Notes: generated from the sequence alone by a model not told the origin. A stretch of DNA of 64,000 nt from Azadirachta indica (GCA_022749755.1 CM040453.1:7090102-7154101), one strand, 5' to 3'; positions 24,128 to 38,179 are shown, numbered from the stretch's first letter. Translations and numbers: made by a program.

Positions 24128-27100
24128 AAACTTCGCTAGCTTGGGCGCCTCTTTGCTTTTTATTGACTGAGCACTCCTGTTGAAAATTCCCATTTATGAA
24201 AATTCTTATCGATTTTTCTTTTTTCTTATTTTGCCATGAGAAAAGTCCACTCTACTGCAGTCACATGCTTAGCATGCTTTGTACATTTAACGTGAATACC
24301 AAGGAAAACGAGAAAGGGCAATTCCATTTACAAAAAGAATTTTATTTACATAATAAATTAATAATTTATTATAAAATTTGCTAGATTTCATAAAGCTATC
24401 CTTCGTAGTGTTTTCATTATTGTTGACAACATTTTAAATAATCATAAATAATTCTTGTCTATCTTATAATATTGGTTTTAAAATGGATAAAAAAATTGAA
24501 GTGCTTTTCTAAAGAAAAAGTACTACTTTTTCAAAGAATAAATACATATATTAATAGTAAAATTTTTTATAACAATAATCTAACTTGTTTTAGGTAAATA
24601 TACTTTATTTTTGGAGATAGGGTAGGCACTATCAAATAATAAAAAGTTTAAATTCAAATATCATGTACAATTTAAAATCCTTATATAGGATGAAATAGAC
24701 TCCTTGTAGTAGACTTTGGTTCTCTTATTTTTATTTCATTTAATGGATGTGTTATTTTCTTTTTATAATTATTTATGAGATAAGATTTTATCTTCATTTT
24801 TGGTCAATCAAGGAGTGCTCTGTATATGTAAAAGGAGTGGTTAAATAACTTTAAGTGCTATAAAAACATGGGTAAGAAGGGTAAGGTTAAACAAAGTAAC
24901 ATCTTATGCCCTCGTTTTGTGAACTTATTTATTTAAGGATTTTGATAGTAAAAGATTTTTAATCTCTTTCTTTAAATTATTAAGTAAATGTGGTGTAAAA
25001 GCTGTTGCAGTAACTCCAAAGATTTTGGTTCAATTTCAGTAATTAATTTCAAAACCCAGTTATAAAAAGAGTATGCCAAATCCAAAATAGAATAAATAGG
25101 GGGGTAGGGTTATTTTGGTAAATTCAAAGTACGGTTGCCAAATCCTCTCCGTCTACAAGTTGAACTCGTGTTGTCGATAGTTACGCACATGCTAAACACG
25201 TGATTCGGCACAAGAATAAGCAGGCGTTAGCGTTACGGGGCCTTGATTTTTGGGCAGAACCTAAGGAAGAGGCGCCCACAGCCACAAGAGAAAATAAATA
25301 AATAAAAAATATATAAAAAACAAATTTTATTATGTTACGAATAAAAACAAAAAAGGCAGTTGAAAAAGTGGGCGCTCCAATAAAGTTTGCATGCGATTAC
25401 GTGACTTAAATTTGTTTTTACTATCTTTTTAAATGTATGTAACGCCTTTGAGAATATTTTTATAAAAAAATTTTAATTTTTTAATATAATTTATTATTAA
25501 AAAGATAAAAATTATGTTGTCATTTATTGATTTCAATAAACGTTGAAAAAATATTTTATATTTTTAGTATATTTTTTATTTAATTTGTTATTTTTATAAC
25601 AAAATTAAGTTAGTCTAATCAATTTCTTATTTAATCAACTTTACAAGATTATATCCAACTTTTTTTTAGTTTGTACATGTCATTTTTATTGAATATGATT
25701 TTTTTTATAGAATCTATATGTTTATAAATTTAGAAACTTTTGCTTATTATGGTAATAGATTTTTGTTGATGAATCTTGACTTTTTAATAATAGTAAAAAA
25801 AACACAAAATTTTATATGATTCTTGAAGTTAAATTTGTAAAATAGTACTATAATTATCAAATAACATATCAAATTTGATTTAAGTGATTTTTTACTTAGG
25901 TTCATAAAATTTTTTCTTTAAAAAATAATTATTACCCAACTCATTATTAGTATTATAAAAAAAAACTCTCAAACACACTACTTCCAAATTGTTTTGTTTG
26001 TTATATTAGTTAAATATTATAAAATGATTTTAAAAAGAAAATTTTTTATTATTTAAGAATATTTTTTAATATTATTAAAAGGAAAAGTAGTCTCAACACA
26101 CATTTGTTTAGATGAGTTTTATGTGATAAAATTAATCGTTTTATATGTTTTTATAAAATTTTAAAATAATTTATCACCTTTATTATCTGTAAAGTTATTA
26201 TGTGAAAGTTAAGATTTAGATGAGTTGGGTCCACTTATTTTGTTGTTAACTATTAAATATTCATCGTGTGGCCAATGGTGGCTTACGGACTAGGCAATAG
26301 CCATAGCCCAAAACCCCACAACTTTTATGACCTCAATTCTATTAATTAAATAATTATTGCTTTAATATATATATATATATATAAAGATTTTTTTTACTTT
26401 GAAGAATATTTTAAGTGAATTTAGTAATAGTTTCTCCAATTATACGTTGTAACTTGTAATGCATTGTGTAAAATTTATAATATTATTAGATTATTCTTGT
26501 TTTTTTCGTTATATTTGTCATATATAAAATATTTTATATCAAATTTCAATAAAAAAAAAATAAAATATTTAATTTTCTTTTGTATTTTTTGAGATGGCGA
26601 TATTATTTTAAAATCACGTGCTAGTTGAGAAAACGGCCGCTCCAAATTGTACGGAAACTAGAGAGGAGTTAGTGGAACGACTAATTTGACAGGTAGACAC
26701 GTGTAACAAACAAGCTTGTTATGAAGCACGACCACACATGCTTTCCTGTTTATTCTAGAATTCAGAGTCAATAAAGTTAGCTTCTTCCGATAACGTTTTT
26801 CATCCAATTAGATATTTTGTCAATTTTTTTTTGACATTTAAGTGATGTTTATTTTTTTATTTAAAGTTTAAATATAATTAAAATTTGAAATTGACTTCAA
26901 TCTTATTAATATATTTATTTTTTTATTTTAAATATTTAAATATAATATTAAATTATTTATTTTTATAAAAAATAAAAAATAAAAAATTTAAAATTAATAT
27001 GTTAATATATATCTTAAAAAATTTATAAATAATTTATTAAATTATTAATATATATAAATATTAAGTAATAAATTAAAAGTATTATTAAAAAATATAATAT

Positions 27101-28270
27101 TTAATTAACTGAAATATTTATTTATTCAAATTTAAGTTAAAATTTTTAATTTAATTATATTTACATATTTTTGATAAATTTTTAAATATAAATTAAAAAA
27201 TAAATAATTTTTAAATATTTAAATAATTATACTCAAACTTCAATGAAAAAAATAAATAGACCGTTAATTAATATTATTCTTATTATATATTTAATTTTAT
27301 TTCAAAGGAAATAAAATAGATGTTAAAACCCTACGTCTGATTTAATGATTTATGTAAAAAACTTTGAATCAGGAATGGACTTTGGTGATAGAGGCTTTGA
27401 TTTATTAGGGCCGGTGGTTTATCAAATCTCTAGACGGCGTTATCACGCTGATTCCAAAGCGCGTAGCAACGGTCGTTGAGCTCAGATTTCCAAAGTCAAA
27501 ATCAACAAATAAGTTGTCGCCAACCCCGATTTGTACGTGTAATTAATTAAAGATTTGGCAAAACCAAAATTTAAAAATAAAAAAATAAACATTTAAATAA
27601 ATTAAACGATAAAAAAATAAATGCTTATTATTGAAAAGTAAATACTACCCTATTCTTTTATTTTAATTATCTTTAAAAAAAATATTTTTTTCATCACTAG
27701 TAAATTTTAGATTAATTTTGTTGTATTTTTTTATGAAAGTTCTATAAATACAAAAAAAAAAATCAAGTTACAAAAGTTTAATTTTGTTTACATGTGTGAG
27801 TGTATGCGCGTATTTACATCTTGTCAATAAAAAAATATGACTTCAGTTTTAATACAAAATTAAAGATATTATATATAATTATCATAGATATTGTTAAAAA
27901 TTAATAAAGATACTTTTAAAAAAGGTAAACTGAAAGAGATATAAGTGATGTCATGTGTACATATATGTTCCCATTCAGTTTTTCTAATTTAGTCAAATAT
28001 TATCTTTTTGATCCAAACAAATGACTCCATATATATATATATATAAATGCAAATAAAGTATGTGAAATAGTAGAAAATTATCTCATGTTATAAAAGATGA
28101 ACAAAAATATATTATACAAGGTTGAATAACATAAAATATGAACAAAAATATTCAAACATCAAATCCATATAAAAGATGTAAAATCACACAAAAAATGTCT
28201 ACGTGTACATATTTATGTTTTCCTATTCCTCAACTTTAGATATTAACTATGTTGAATTTCAACATTTATC
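24128..28270. other. Gene-poor AT-rich region upstream of DME
   Basis: No exon-like reading frames. Two slightly GC-richer islands stand out (25130-25270, with an ACACGTGATT G-box-like word at about 25197, and 27400-27540), but I cannot attach them to a gene. TA dinucleotide run at 26362-26381. The left end is the presumed promoter of DME. Confidence 0.5.
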
Positions 28271-28272
28271 AA

Positions 28273-28273
<1 letters not shown>

Positions 28274-28328
<55 letters not shown>

Positions 28329-28329
28329 T
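28274..28329. repeat. (ATT)n microsatellite
   Basis: Uninterrupted ATT trinucleotide repeat of about 18 units, directly left of the LTR element. Confidence 0.95.
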
Positions 28330-28473
28330 AAAATTTGTCTTACAAAGTAAGAAAAGAAAAATGAACATGACTAACAATATAACCGAACTTCTAAATATTT
28401 TTTGATAAATAATTTAATTTTAAAAAAGGGAAGAATAGATTAAATTCTTGAGGTGCCTACTATATATAGGACA

Positions 28474-28907
28474 TGTTGATATTGAAATTTATAACTTTGA
28501 TATCACATAATAAAGATTGAGTTCTCATCGCTTCTTTACTTAAAAGAAAAAGTTGCTTTATTACTTATTTTACAAAAATTATAAATCAATTTACATGAAA
28601 AGAATGTGATACATATATAATACTAATTTTCTTTTCCTTAAAACATTAGAAATTATAACAGAATTAGGAGAGTATCTAGCAAAATTTCAATTTGTCTCAA
28701 ATTAGAATTACTAATTCATTTTCACCCTCTCATAAGGATTCCTCCAAGTGACGGTCTTATTAGTCAATCAAATTCACTTGTGTGACACCTGACCAAAATC
28801 TTTTCTAAGCTAAGCCGAGCAGCATGTATTAGAATTACTTAAGCATCAAGTCAATTAGCACAAAACCCATTAATTTCATAAGCTCGAGACTATCTTTTCA
28901 AACATCA
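28474..28907 (-). repeat. LTR copy 1 (3' LTR in element orientation)
   Basis: Starts TGTTGATATTG and ends AAACATCA on the plus strand, that is TGATGTTT...TATCAACA in element orientation, with the TG/CA ends typical of LTRs. It aligns along its length with 31015-31400, including GAATTAGGAGAGTATCTAGC and AATCTTTTCTAA. Next to it, in element orientation, is a purine-rich tract AAAATTAGGAGG, the likely polypurine tract. Confidence 0.75.
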
Positions 28908-29399
28908 AGCCTCCTAATTTTAAGTAAAACTAGTCCTTTCATTGGAAACTTTATTTAAAAACGATTCATAGACTTGAATCTCAAACTTGAATCTCGGCAC
29001 CTAATAACAATTCTTCTCTCCATTGTAGATAACTTGTAAAACAAATGATGATTAGGGAAAGTTGGTTTTACAAGCAAAAACTCTCAAATGCTTAAATTAG
29101 AGAAGTTTTTTTTTTTTAGTGAAAAAATATAGAAAATATAAATAAGAATTTAGAGAGTTCTGTTTTTTTTTGCTCAGAATTTTTAATACTTAAGTTGGTG
29201 CTATTTACTTTTTTTTGTTTTTAGCTAACATTATATCAATATTTATTTTCAATATTTTTTCTTCAATTGTCTTAATCAAATAAATCATATGGAGTAAACA
29301 GAAATTACATACCAGGACGCATCGTGGCCTGAGCTTACTTTCAAGTCTTCTTTTATGTTTCATGATTAAAACAAATTTTACTAATATCGAATAGAGGTC

Positions 29400-30030
29400 A
29401 ATATAAAGTCTGAGCTTTGATCAGGATTTTCTTTTCAAGAATTCCTAAATGAAACAAATTTTATGATTCTCCTGTTTATTGTATGATTTGAACTGAGGTC
29501 AGATATTTTTACAACAATTTTTTTTTTTAAAATTTATTTTATTATTTAATTCGAATTGAAGTCAGATTTTTTTTGTAGTAGTTTGCTGAATAGGAGAAAT
29601 TTACTGATTTTTTAATCCGAACTGTAATTAAATCTTTTTAACGATTTTCTCGGATGAACAACTTCTAATCATTGTTTAATCTGAACTGTGGTCAAATCTT
29701 TTTACGATAATTTGCTAAATAAACAAACTCTATTGAATTCCCAATTATCGTTGTTTGATCTGAATTGTGATCAGATCTTTTTATGGTAGTATGCTAAAAT
29801 TTATTGATCTTCTGATCTGATCTGAATTGTGGTTAGATCTTTTTATAATAACATGCTGAATAATCAAAATTTATTAATCATCTAATTGCTGTTGTCTTAT
29901 CTGAACTGTGATCAGATCTTTTTCCACAGCAATTCTTGAATGTACAACATTTATTAATCTTTTTATTATGGTTGCTTGATCTGAACTATGATTAATTTTT
30001 TTTTTATAGCAACTCTTGGGATACTAAGAT
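29400..30030. repeat. Nine-copy degenerate tandem array, 60-82 bp unit
   Basis: A core of the form TGATCTGAACTGTGATCAGAT followed by a T run and a TTGCTGAATAAACAAA-like tail recurs with starts near 29408, 29484, 29549, 29615, 29678, 29756, 29816, 29898 and 29976. Copies differ by substitutions and small indels. It lies between the integrase relic and the LTR, the position where several plant gypsy families carry subterminal tandem repeats. Confidence 0.75.
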
Positions 30031-30069
30031 ATCATAACAAGATAATCGTTGTGATCTGAATTTGTTTCT

Positions 30070-30342
30070 TCACCTCTTTTCCATTTGAGTGCTGTAGCTT
30101 GTAAACTCTTGGCTTAACAATTCTGGTAATCTTGTACGGACCTTCTTAGTTTGCTCCCAAAGCTCCTTCACCATATCTTTGCTGTTTTGTGTGACTTGTC
30201 GCAGCACCAAGTGTTCCTTGCAAAAACATCTCACACGAACTCTCTTATTATAATACTTTACAACCCGTTGTTGGTAAGTAGCTATCCTGATAAGCACTTG
30301 ATTTTGCTTTTCTTGTAACAAATCCATACCCAACCTCATCAA
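30070..30342 (-). pseudogene. Ty3/gypsy integrase C-terminal fragment
   Basis: A 90-codon open frame containing DLLQEKQNQ, RIATYQQRVVKYYNKRVRVR and LVLRQVTQN, recognisable as the end of the gypsy integrase just before and into its C-terminal domain. The frame is an isolated relic: the rest of the polyprotein (reverse transcriptase, RNase H, protease, gag) is not readable in the element. It is not expected to be functional. Confidence 0.75.
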
Positions 30343-31014
30343 CTGCTTACCGTCTGTCAGTTGTGAGTTTTGCTTTGTTCAGAGTTTTTTTAAGAGTAAT
30401 TTTTTCCTTGGTCCTTTTGCGGTTTTTGTTTAAGTATGATATCATATCTTCCGAACACATACTATGTTCAAACGTTGTTTTGCTTGGTTTGACTCATGCA
30501 ACACATTGATTAGTCTGTGCTTTGGTTCCTCTTGAACATGCAAAGGTGTTTTTTCATTTTAATCGACACGTCCTTACTCTTGGTCTTGAACTCCTTCCTT
30601 AGGGACTGGTGCATACTACTACCTATGATGATTATTCTGGGTTTGTAATCTACTTTCTAATCTTCCTAAAAGTTATTGTTTACGTGAATCTTCAAGTGAG
30701 ATAACACTTTCTTCGTTTCCGGCGGTCACGACTTCTCTGAAATTTGTCTCCCAATTATGGTTCGTGAATTATCCTCTTAAGGTTTTCGATCCCTTTTTCC
30801 ATTAACTCATTCTTGTTCTCCAAAGCTTTCACTTATTTGTCTCTTTTCGGATACTTGCGCTAACTTTCTTTCAACTTTTGTATATTTTGGATTGTGTCTG
30901 CACCCCTGTCGTGAACTGCTTCTTATTCTTGGGATTACCGTAATGGGGGTGGTTGGCAATTGGAATGCCTTCTGACAACTTGTTATTCCTCCATAGCATT
31001 TCGAAAGTATTAAT

Positions 31015-31400
31015 TGTTGATACTAAAATTTGTAATTTCGATATCACACAGTAAAAAATGAATTCTTCCTGCTGCTTTGCTTAAAAGAAAAAATTGGAAA
31101 AGAATGTGATACATATATAGTGATAATTTTCTTATCCTAATAACATTAGGAATTATAACAGAATTAGGAGAGTATCTAGCAAAATTCCAGTTCGTCTCAA
31201 ATTAGGATTATTAATTGCATTTTCTCTCTCTCATAAGAATTTCTTCAGGTGACAGTTTTATTAGCTTATCAGACTCATTTGTATGATGCTCAAAATCTTT
31301 TCTAAATTAAGCCGAATAGGATGTATTGAAACTGTTTAAGCATTAAGGCAGTTAGCATAAAATCTATTAATTTCATGAGCCCAAAACTATCTTCTCAAAT
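31015..31400 (-). repeat. LTR copy 2 (5' LTR in element orientation)
   Basis: Starts TGTTGATACTA and aligns with LTR copy 1 but lacks about 47 bp of it (the part matching roughly 28556-28600) and the final CATCA. The many substitutions between the two LTRs indicate an old insertion. Confidence 0.7.
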
Positions 31401-31910
31401 AGGTTCATTAACTAAATTTATGTTAATAAAAGAATTAATGTAATATTTTATTAAGAGTTAAAAAAAAGGATTTAACTTAGATAAAAAAATAGTGACATAA
31501 ATTAAAAAGAAAAAGAAAAAGAAAAAAAATTTAAAATATATATCTATTAAAAAATTAATTATTAAATTTTAATTCTTATATATGTAGTATAAAATTAGGG
31601 ATGACTTATTTATTTTTTTCAATTAATTTCAATCTCATCTTCGAGATAGTTGTGAATATTGATTATTTTATTATTATATTATAAATTTTAATTATTAGTT
31701 GAGCAAGTGGCGGTGGTGGGGCTAGTCGTAGTTGGAATAATGGAAAGAAATTATTAACACGAGGAAATGAATGAAAGTATGAATAAAAATGGAAGGAATT
31801 AATGGTAATTCAGCTTTATCAACTTAAATAAAATATATATGTAAAATGTGTTATAACTATTTGTCATTAATAGTAAAAAGTAATTAATCAATTTTTTTTT
31901 AACAAAAAAG

Positions 31911-32348
31911 TAAAGCAAAGAAAACAAGAAGTAGAGAGAAAACGAAATCTTTTTAACCAAATGAATCATGTTTATAACGTTTAAAAGCTAAACATCAATC
32001 ACATACATTATATTTAAGAAGAAGAAATGAGAGAAATTATTATTATCAAAATTAAACCTTATTAGCCTTAATTTGAATCGATTACCTTAATTGTCGTGAA
32101 CTATATATTAGTTAGTAATGAGTATATTTTACACATTTTTAATAAGCAAAGAAAATGAGAGGTAGAGATTTATAACATTTAAAGGCTAAACATCAATTAT
32201 ACCTGTGACATGCGATATTTAAGGAGAAAAAATGAGAGAAATTATTATCGCCAAAATTAAATCTTATTAGCCTTAATTTAAGTTGATTGTTTTAATTTAT
32301 TGTGAGCTACATATTAGCTGGTAAAGAGTATAGTTTACACATTTTTAA
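31911..32348. repeat. Tandem direct duplication, unit about 200 bp
   Basis: Two diverged head-to-tail copies, about 31911-32142 and 32144-32348. Shared words include GCAAAGAAAA, GCTAAACATCAAT, AATGAGAGAAATTATTAT, TTATTAGCCTTAATTT and TTTACACATTTTTAAT, each offset by about 198-207 bp. No coding potential is seen. Confidence 0.75.
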
Positions 32349-32607
32349 TTAGAAAAAAATTAAAGTTATTACCCTTCATTTAAATGGATATTTTTATAAT
32401 AAACGTGAATGTATAAATTCATCAAATTCAACTCATATAAGAAAAAAAGAAAAATAAAAAAATAGACAATTAGAATAATTTTTATAACAAAGTTGACACT
32501 TATTCTAAAAGGATAGAGGAATTTTTCTTTTTCTTTTTTTTTATGCATTTCTTTTTTTTTTCTTTTCTCATTATGAAGTTTTTAAGGAAATCGAGTTTAC
32601 CTCTCTC

Positions 32608-32646
<39 letters not shown>

Positions 32647-35600
32647 GGTTTTGTAAATTTATTTTACACATTAAAATAAATTCAATATTGTTATTTTACC
32701 TATAAAATGTACATGATTTTAATTTTAATTGCTTAACATCATAACATTGTTGACAAAAATCTATCTTTATTGATATTTTCTTAAAACCAAAGCAACACAA
32801 AATATAGTTTGCTGTAGATTTATTATCTCAAATTAATAATATATATGTAATTTATTTCATATACAAGAAATTTTGTACCTTGAATTGATAAAGATTCATA
32901 GTTGTGATACAAGAATCAATTTATCTTATATATCTATATGACTTACAAAAAATGTTGGTTCTAAAAAAAAAAAAAAAATAGTTCTCAAACACACTTGTTT
33001 ATATTAACACCCCAAATTTAGCATATGAAAACATATGTTAAGCTTGAAATGGAAACCAACTTAATATATAATTACATTACTAAAAAATCTATGTAACATT
33101 CTTTAAAGTTATGTACAATACTCAAAATTTAACTTTATACCAATTTTAATCTTTTCAATAACCTACGTTTAACTGAAAATCTGCTCACAATTCAATTATT
33201 CAAAATATCAATTCATAAAATATTAACAATAAGAAGTGGGTTGTCAACTTAGTAAATAATTTATGTATAACATTTATTCATTTTAAAAAGATTTACGCAT
33301 AAACCATTACTTTTAAAACATTTCAAAAATACGTAAGCATGACTACAAATATATATTGAATTCAATAATATTAACTCGTATCATATGGTATATTATTAAA
33401 ATTGTATGAAACATTTTCAAAATTCAATAATCAATTAATTTGTGCACAATCTTAATTTGGCTGATCAATCAATAACAAAACAATAATAACAATCGCAATG
33501 GGACAATAGCAATAATTGTATCCATAGACAGGGAGCACAAATACTTAATACAAGGATACTTTTATGTATAAAATAATCAATAAAAATTAGAATATTTAAT
33601 AGTTATAACAATTTACAAATAATTTGTAAATAATTTAAAAGTCTAAAAATAAAGATATAAGTTTTGTTAAGAACATTATTCCACAAAATTATTCACATAC
33701 TTATTAATAAGTTTTCATAATCATTGTTCAAAAATAACAAAAATACATTATACACAAATATATATTTACCCAAAGTATCACCTGTGCTCTAAGAACGAAT
33801 AATAACAAGGAAATTTTTCTCCAAAAAGCACTAATAATAGAAAGAAATGTCTAGAACTAGAAGTTGAAAGAAGTGGAAACAATAATGGGAAGTAAGGTCC
33901 TAGAGCCAAAGGTTTGCATATTAAAAATTAAAGTTCCTATCTTTCTTAAATTCAAAACTTAAAATTTCAAAAATTAAATAAATAAAATCTTAATATTTTA
34001 ATTCTTCATATTTAAACTTAAATCTTTCAATCTTATATCTAAAAAATCAAATTTAAAATTGAAAATTTTAAACTTCAAATCTTCAAAATTTGTAATCCTA
34101 TTACAATATTTTAAAAAAATTTACTTCAAATCTTTAAAAATATTCCTAATCCTTTAACATCTGTAAATAGATGGTATTACAATATCTTAAAAATTTACCT
34201 TTAAACTAATATGAGAATATATAATAATACAATGACATATAATTATTTTTTTAAAGTAAGGTAATTATTTAATATGGCTTACTCAATATGGCTATATTAA
34301 ACAAATATAGGTCATTTTCAATATCAGCCAATAAAATTAAAAAAAAAAAAACTTTTTATAGGATATTTTTATTCTACTATTTCATTTTAGTCAATGTCTC
34401 ATTATAATATAATAAGAGAACGTTATATTATAATCTATAAAAATATCATTTATCTCAATAAGCTGTTCCTTCAAAAAAAAATGTAGTGTTAAGTTTAAGA
34501 GCTAATAAAGCAAACTATCCTTCGCGTTGTATTACACTCTCTTAGTGACGTGTGACTATTAATTTCAATAGCCCAGGGTTTTAAAAAAATATTGATTAAA
34601 TGAATTATTTACAATAATTTATTAAAACAATAACCATTTGGATTCTAATCAATAACCACGAAACAACTTTCATTCATTTGGATTTCAATCAACACCAACC
34701 AAACAATTTTAAATCATTTCTCCATCAAATACTACTCTCGATCAATACTAAATATAAAATCAAAAAACAGAAAACCCTAGTTATTTTCCTGCAACACTTA
34801 ACGAAACAAAGAAAAAAGCATACAACAAGAAGTTAATTTCTTCCTCCAAATTAACCCTCGATCTTCGTCCGATCATCATCATCATTATTGTCAGAAGAAG
34901 TTTGCTCGATCCCCGTCATTCCCACCCACCTTTGCCTCTGTGATCCACCTCTGCCTCTATTCCTCCTGCTTTATCTCCTCCACCTCCACTTTCGGACGTG
35001 CCGCTTCTCTCACACGTTGTACAACTACCACAACGCAAACCTCCATGTCGATAACATTTAGCAACCGATCTCTCCCAACTGTTCAATCTTATTCTCGAGG
35101 TAGATCGATATAAGCATTATTGTTGTTGTATCACGATGAAATATCATTAAATATCAAGTAGTAAGTTAAAAATATTTCTTTCTTTATATGTTGATAAAAA
35201 AAAATTAAGTAATTTAATTTTTTTAAACAGTATTACTCGTTAATGGGTTTCGATAGTAATCATGTCATAATAATAATATATTTATTTTTAACCTTTTTCT
35301 TATTGCTATTATCTATTTCTTTCAAATGACTTAAATAAATAAAAATAAAAAATGAACGTACCATATCTTTTTATCACAAATAATGATAATCTTCAATTTT
35401 TTTAAATAACTTTTAAAATGTTTACATTATGCATCCATATTATTATTCGAACTCGAAATAGTTACAAAAATGTCAAATATGTTTTAAACTAGTTGACCTA
35501 TGTTTACTTAGTGTTTAAAACTTATTTTTAAAAATATTTAAATTTAATATTAATTATACTGCATTAATTACATATATTATATTTAAAACATAGATCCAAC

Positions 35601-36580
35601 TATCTATAAATGATATAGATATATATTTAAAAATATAAGATTATCAATCTATCTTAAAATATATATGTAATATATATATTTGTAAAACACAGTTGGGCCT
35701 GATTGATTTATGGGTACGACTGCATGTCCAGTCTAGTGAACGAGGGGAAAAGAAAGCCCACCAGAGCCTAGACCCATTTACCAAAAAAGGAAAAATGCAA
35801 AATACGGGCTACTCTGCTGATAACGAAGTGAATTAGAAGAAAGTCTTCTACTTGAAGAATAAGTTCAATCCTTTCAATACGTTATAAGATTTTGGAATAA
35901 TAAAAGTATTAATTATAAAATAAAATTTTACGAGGTGAGAAAACAGCTTCCTTTGGGAATTCTAATTATTAGTTGTTTTACAATGAATTTTTTAAAAAAA
36001 TAAATAATAAAATTACTCAAATTATGTGTTTATAATTTTTTTAAAAAATTTATTTTCAAAATATTACAATAAATAAATTAAATCTTCCATAATTCGTATC
36101 ACATCAAGAGATTAAAATTTGTAATATTATATGAGTTTAATTGATTTTTTTAATATTAAATATAGTACTTATTATTCTTCCCATGAAATACAAATAATAC
36201 ATTTTAAATAATTTTCTAGAATATTGTTGGGTATTGTTTATCTTTTCTCTTAAAATAAATTAGAACCGTATTAAATATTTTTGTTCTCCCAACAATACCA
36301 TAAATTAGGATATTATTTCTCTAGAATATTCCGCAAACCAAAATAAATCTTAAAAAAATTAAGGAACGAATTTAGGAATGTTATAAATCATAATTATATT
36401 ATTTAAGGATATAAATATTTTAAATAACTAATTTTCCCTTTTCTTTCAAGATAAAAATCCCAATTAAGATCGATGCAAATTTTAATATATAAATGGCTGG
36501 AAAATGAAAAAGCATGTGATAAAAGGCAGTTCAGTAAATGGACACAGCTAGTATTTTTTTAGTATTAAATAATAATAATC

Positions 36581-36611
<31 letters not shown>

Positions 36612-38150
36612 TAGTCTGTTTCTTGGCAGCCAAGTCTCCTCAAGTCAATTCCCATAGCATGTCGCACGCAATTATCCATAAAAATTAATTATTATAAAAT
36701 ATTAAAATTTTAAATAAAATTGTATTTTTATTATTAATAATTACAGAAATAAAAAGCGGGAAATGTAATTTTATTTTGGAGCGAAGGAACAAGAGTCGTG
36801 GAAGAAACGGAGGCACACATGAAAAGTACGGAATAACATGTGACTGACAATCACATGTTGCCACGTAGATGCGATCGCTCAGTGGAATACTGTTTTCAAC
36901 CTTTTTCTAGCTTCGACGACTCTTCAACCCTATAAACGGTCATCTTAGTTCCCCGTAAGCATACTCCGTATGTAACAAAATGGAATAAATACTTCAAATT
37001 TCATACCTTTTTCAAATTTATAATTATCGTCGTTTATTAATAATTAAAGTTTTAACAGTTAACAATTTCTTCCCTGTAAATAACCAAGTAACAATTAAAA
37101 AAAATAATTGGTTCAAGATTTTATTTTTAGCATTTTCTTGATATATTATCACATTCTTCTTTGAGAATTGTTTTTATATCATTTGAAAAGAAAAAAATAG
37201 AGATTATATTACATATTTCTCTTAAAATATTACTCGACTAACTTTCAATGTTAAATTTATTAAAATACTTTTGATAATTTATTTTTTATTAAAAAATATT
37301 GTTTCAATACCTATTTTTATCTTGTTGTGTGTTAATTAATTCAAATGTATAAAGTAAAGAAAATAACTATAAAATAAAAGGTAGAAAAATTGAAAATTAA
37401 TTTGAAGTATAATTTTTTTCAATAAATTTCTTCTTCAAATAAATACTCATAAAATATATATAAACAGATAAATAAATTTTTTTTTGACTTTCTTTTTATT
37501 AATTGTATAAGAAATTAAAAAAGTAAAGTTTTTATTTTTAGATAAAATAATAAATGTCAAATAATAATATTTTATGTATTTATCTTTATATTTAACAGTA
37601 AATTAACGATTAAATATAACTATAGGAGATTAAATATAAATATAGGAGAGATAAATGATATATTTTTTATAATTTTTATTTAAGTAATATAACTTAAAAT
37701 TTTAGAAGAAAAATATGATAATATCTTTTATTTTTTTAAAAATAAAGAAAACAAGTATTTATGTCTTAATTTTTTTAATATAAGTCTTTCAAATAACTTA
37801 TTCGTTTTAATATTATTAAAATAATAGCGTAACGTTAAGCAAATAAGTATATTCTTAGATTGCTTTGGTGGAAGGGTTAGCATTTAATAACTTGACTCAC
37901 CAACCGAAAAGGGTCGAATAAATAATCCCGAAATTGGTCTAACCTACCACCCAAAAGTAAAATAAAATAAAATAAAATAAATCTTGTTAATTAATTAATA
38001 GAATATTTGTTACGTTGAAAGTAATTAAGCTACACTAACAAACAAAATCATACCTACGCCACGCCGTCGATGATTTTACCACTAATTACTATCATCATAC
38101 ACGTCATCGCTCTCTGCAGTCCCATTGATACATACCTACACACCTCCATA
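32349..38150. other. AT-rich intergenic region with microsatellites
   Basis: No supported gene. Contains a TA run (about 32616-32640), A runs, an AAT/ATT mirror repeat (36568-36612) and an AAAAT run (37957-37981). An exon-like stretch at 34850-35099 and a GC-richer patch at 36830-36960 stand out but have no identifiable product. Confidence 0.5.
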
Positions 38151-38179
38151 TGTTATTACTCTTCTTTCGTTTTTAATTT

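Larger units (their letters stand above)
28474..31400 (-). mobile_element. Decayed Ty3/gypsy LTR retrotransposon (about 2.9 kb)
   Basis: Two diverged direct repeats of about 434 and 386 bp (28474-28907 and 31015-about 31400) flank an interior holding a gypsy-type integrase C-terminal relic on the minus strand (30070-30342) and a tandem array (29400-30030). Read on the minus strand the order is LTR, degenerate interior, integrase end, array, polypurine-like AAAATTAGGAGG, LTR, the expected order for a Ty3/gypsy element except that gag and most of pol are gone. The outer end of the right LTR has lost its terminal CATCA, so a target-site duplication cannot be read. No canonical tRNA primer-binding site was found. 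Confidence 0.75.
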
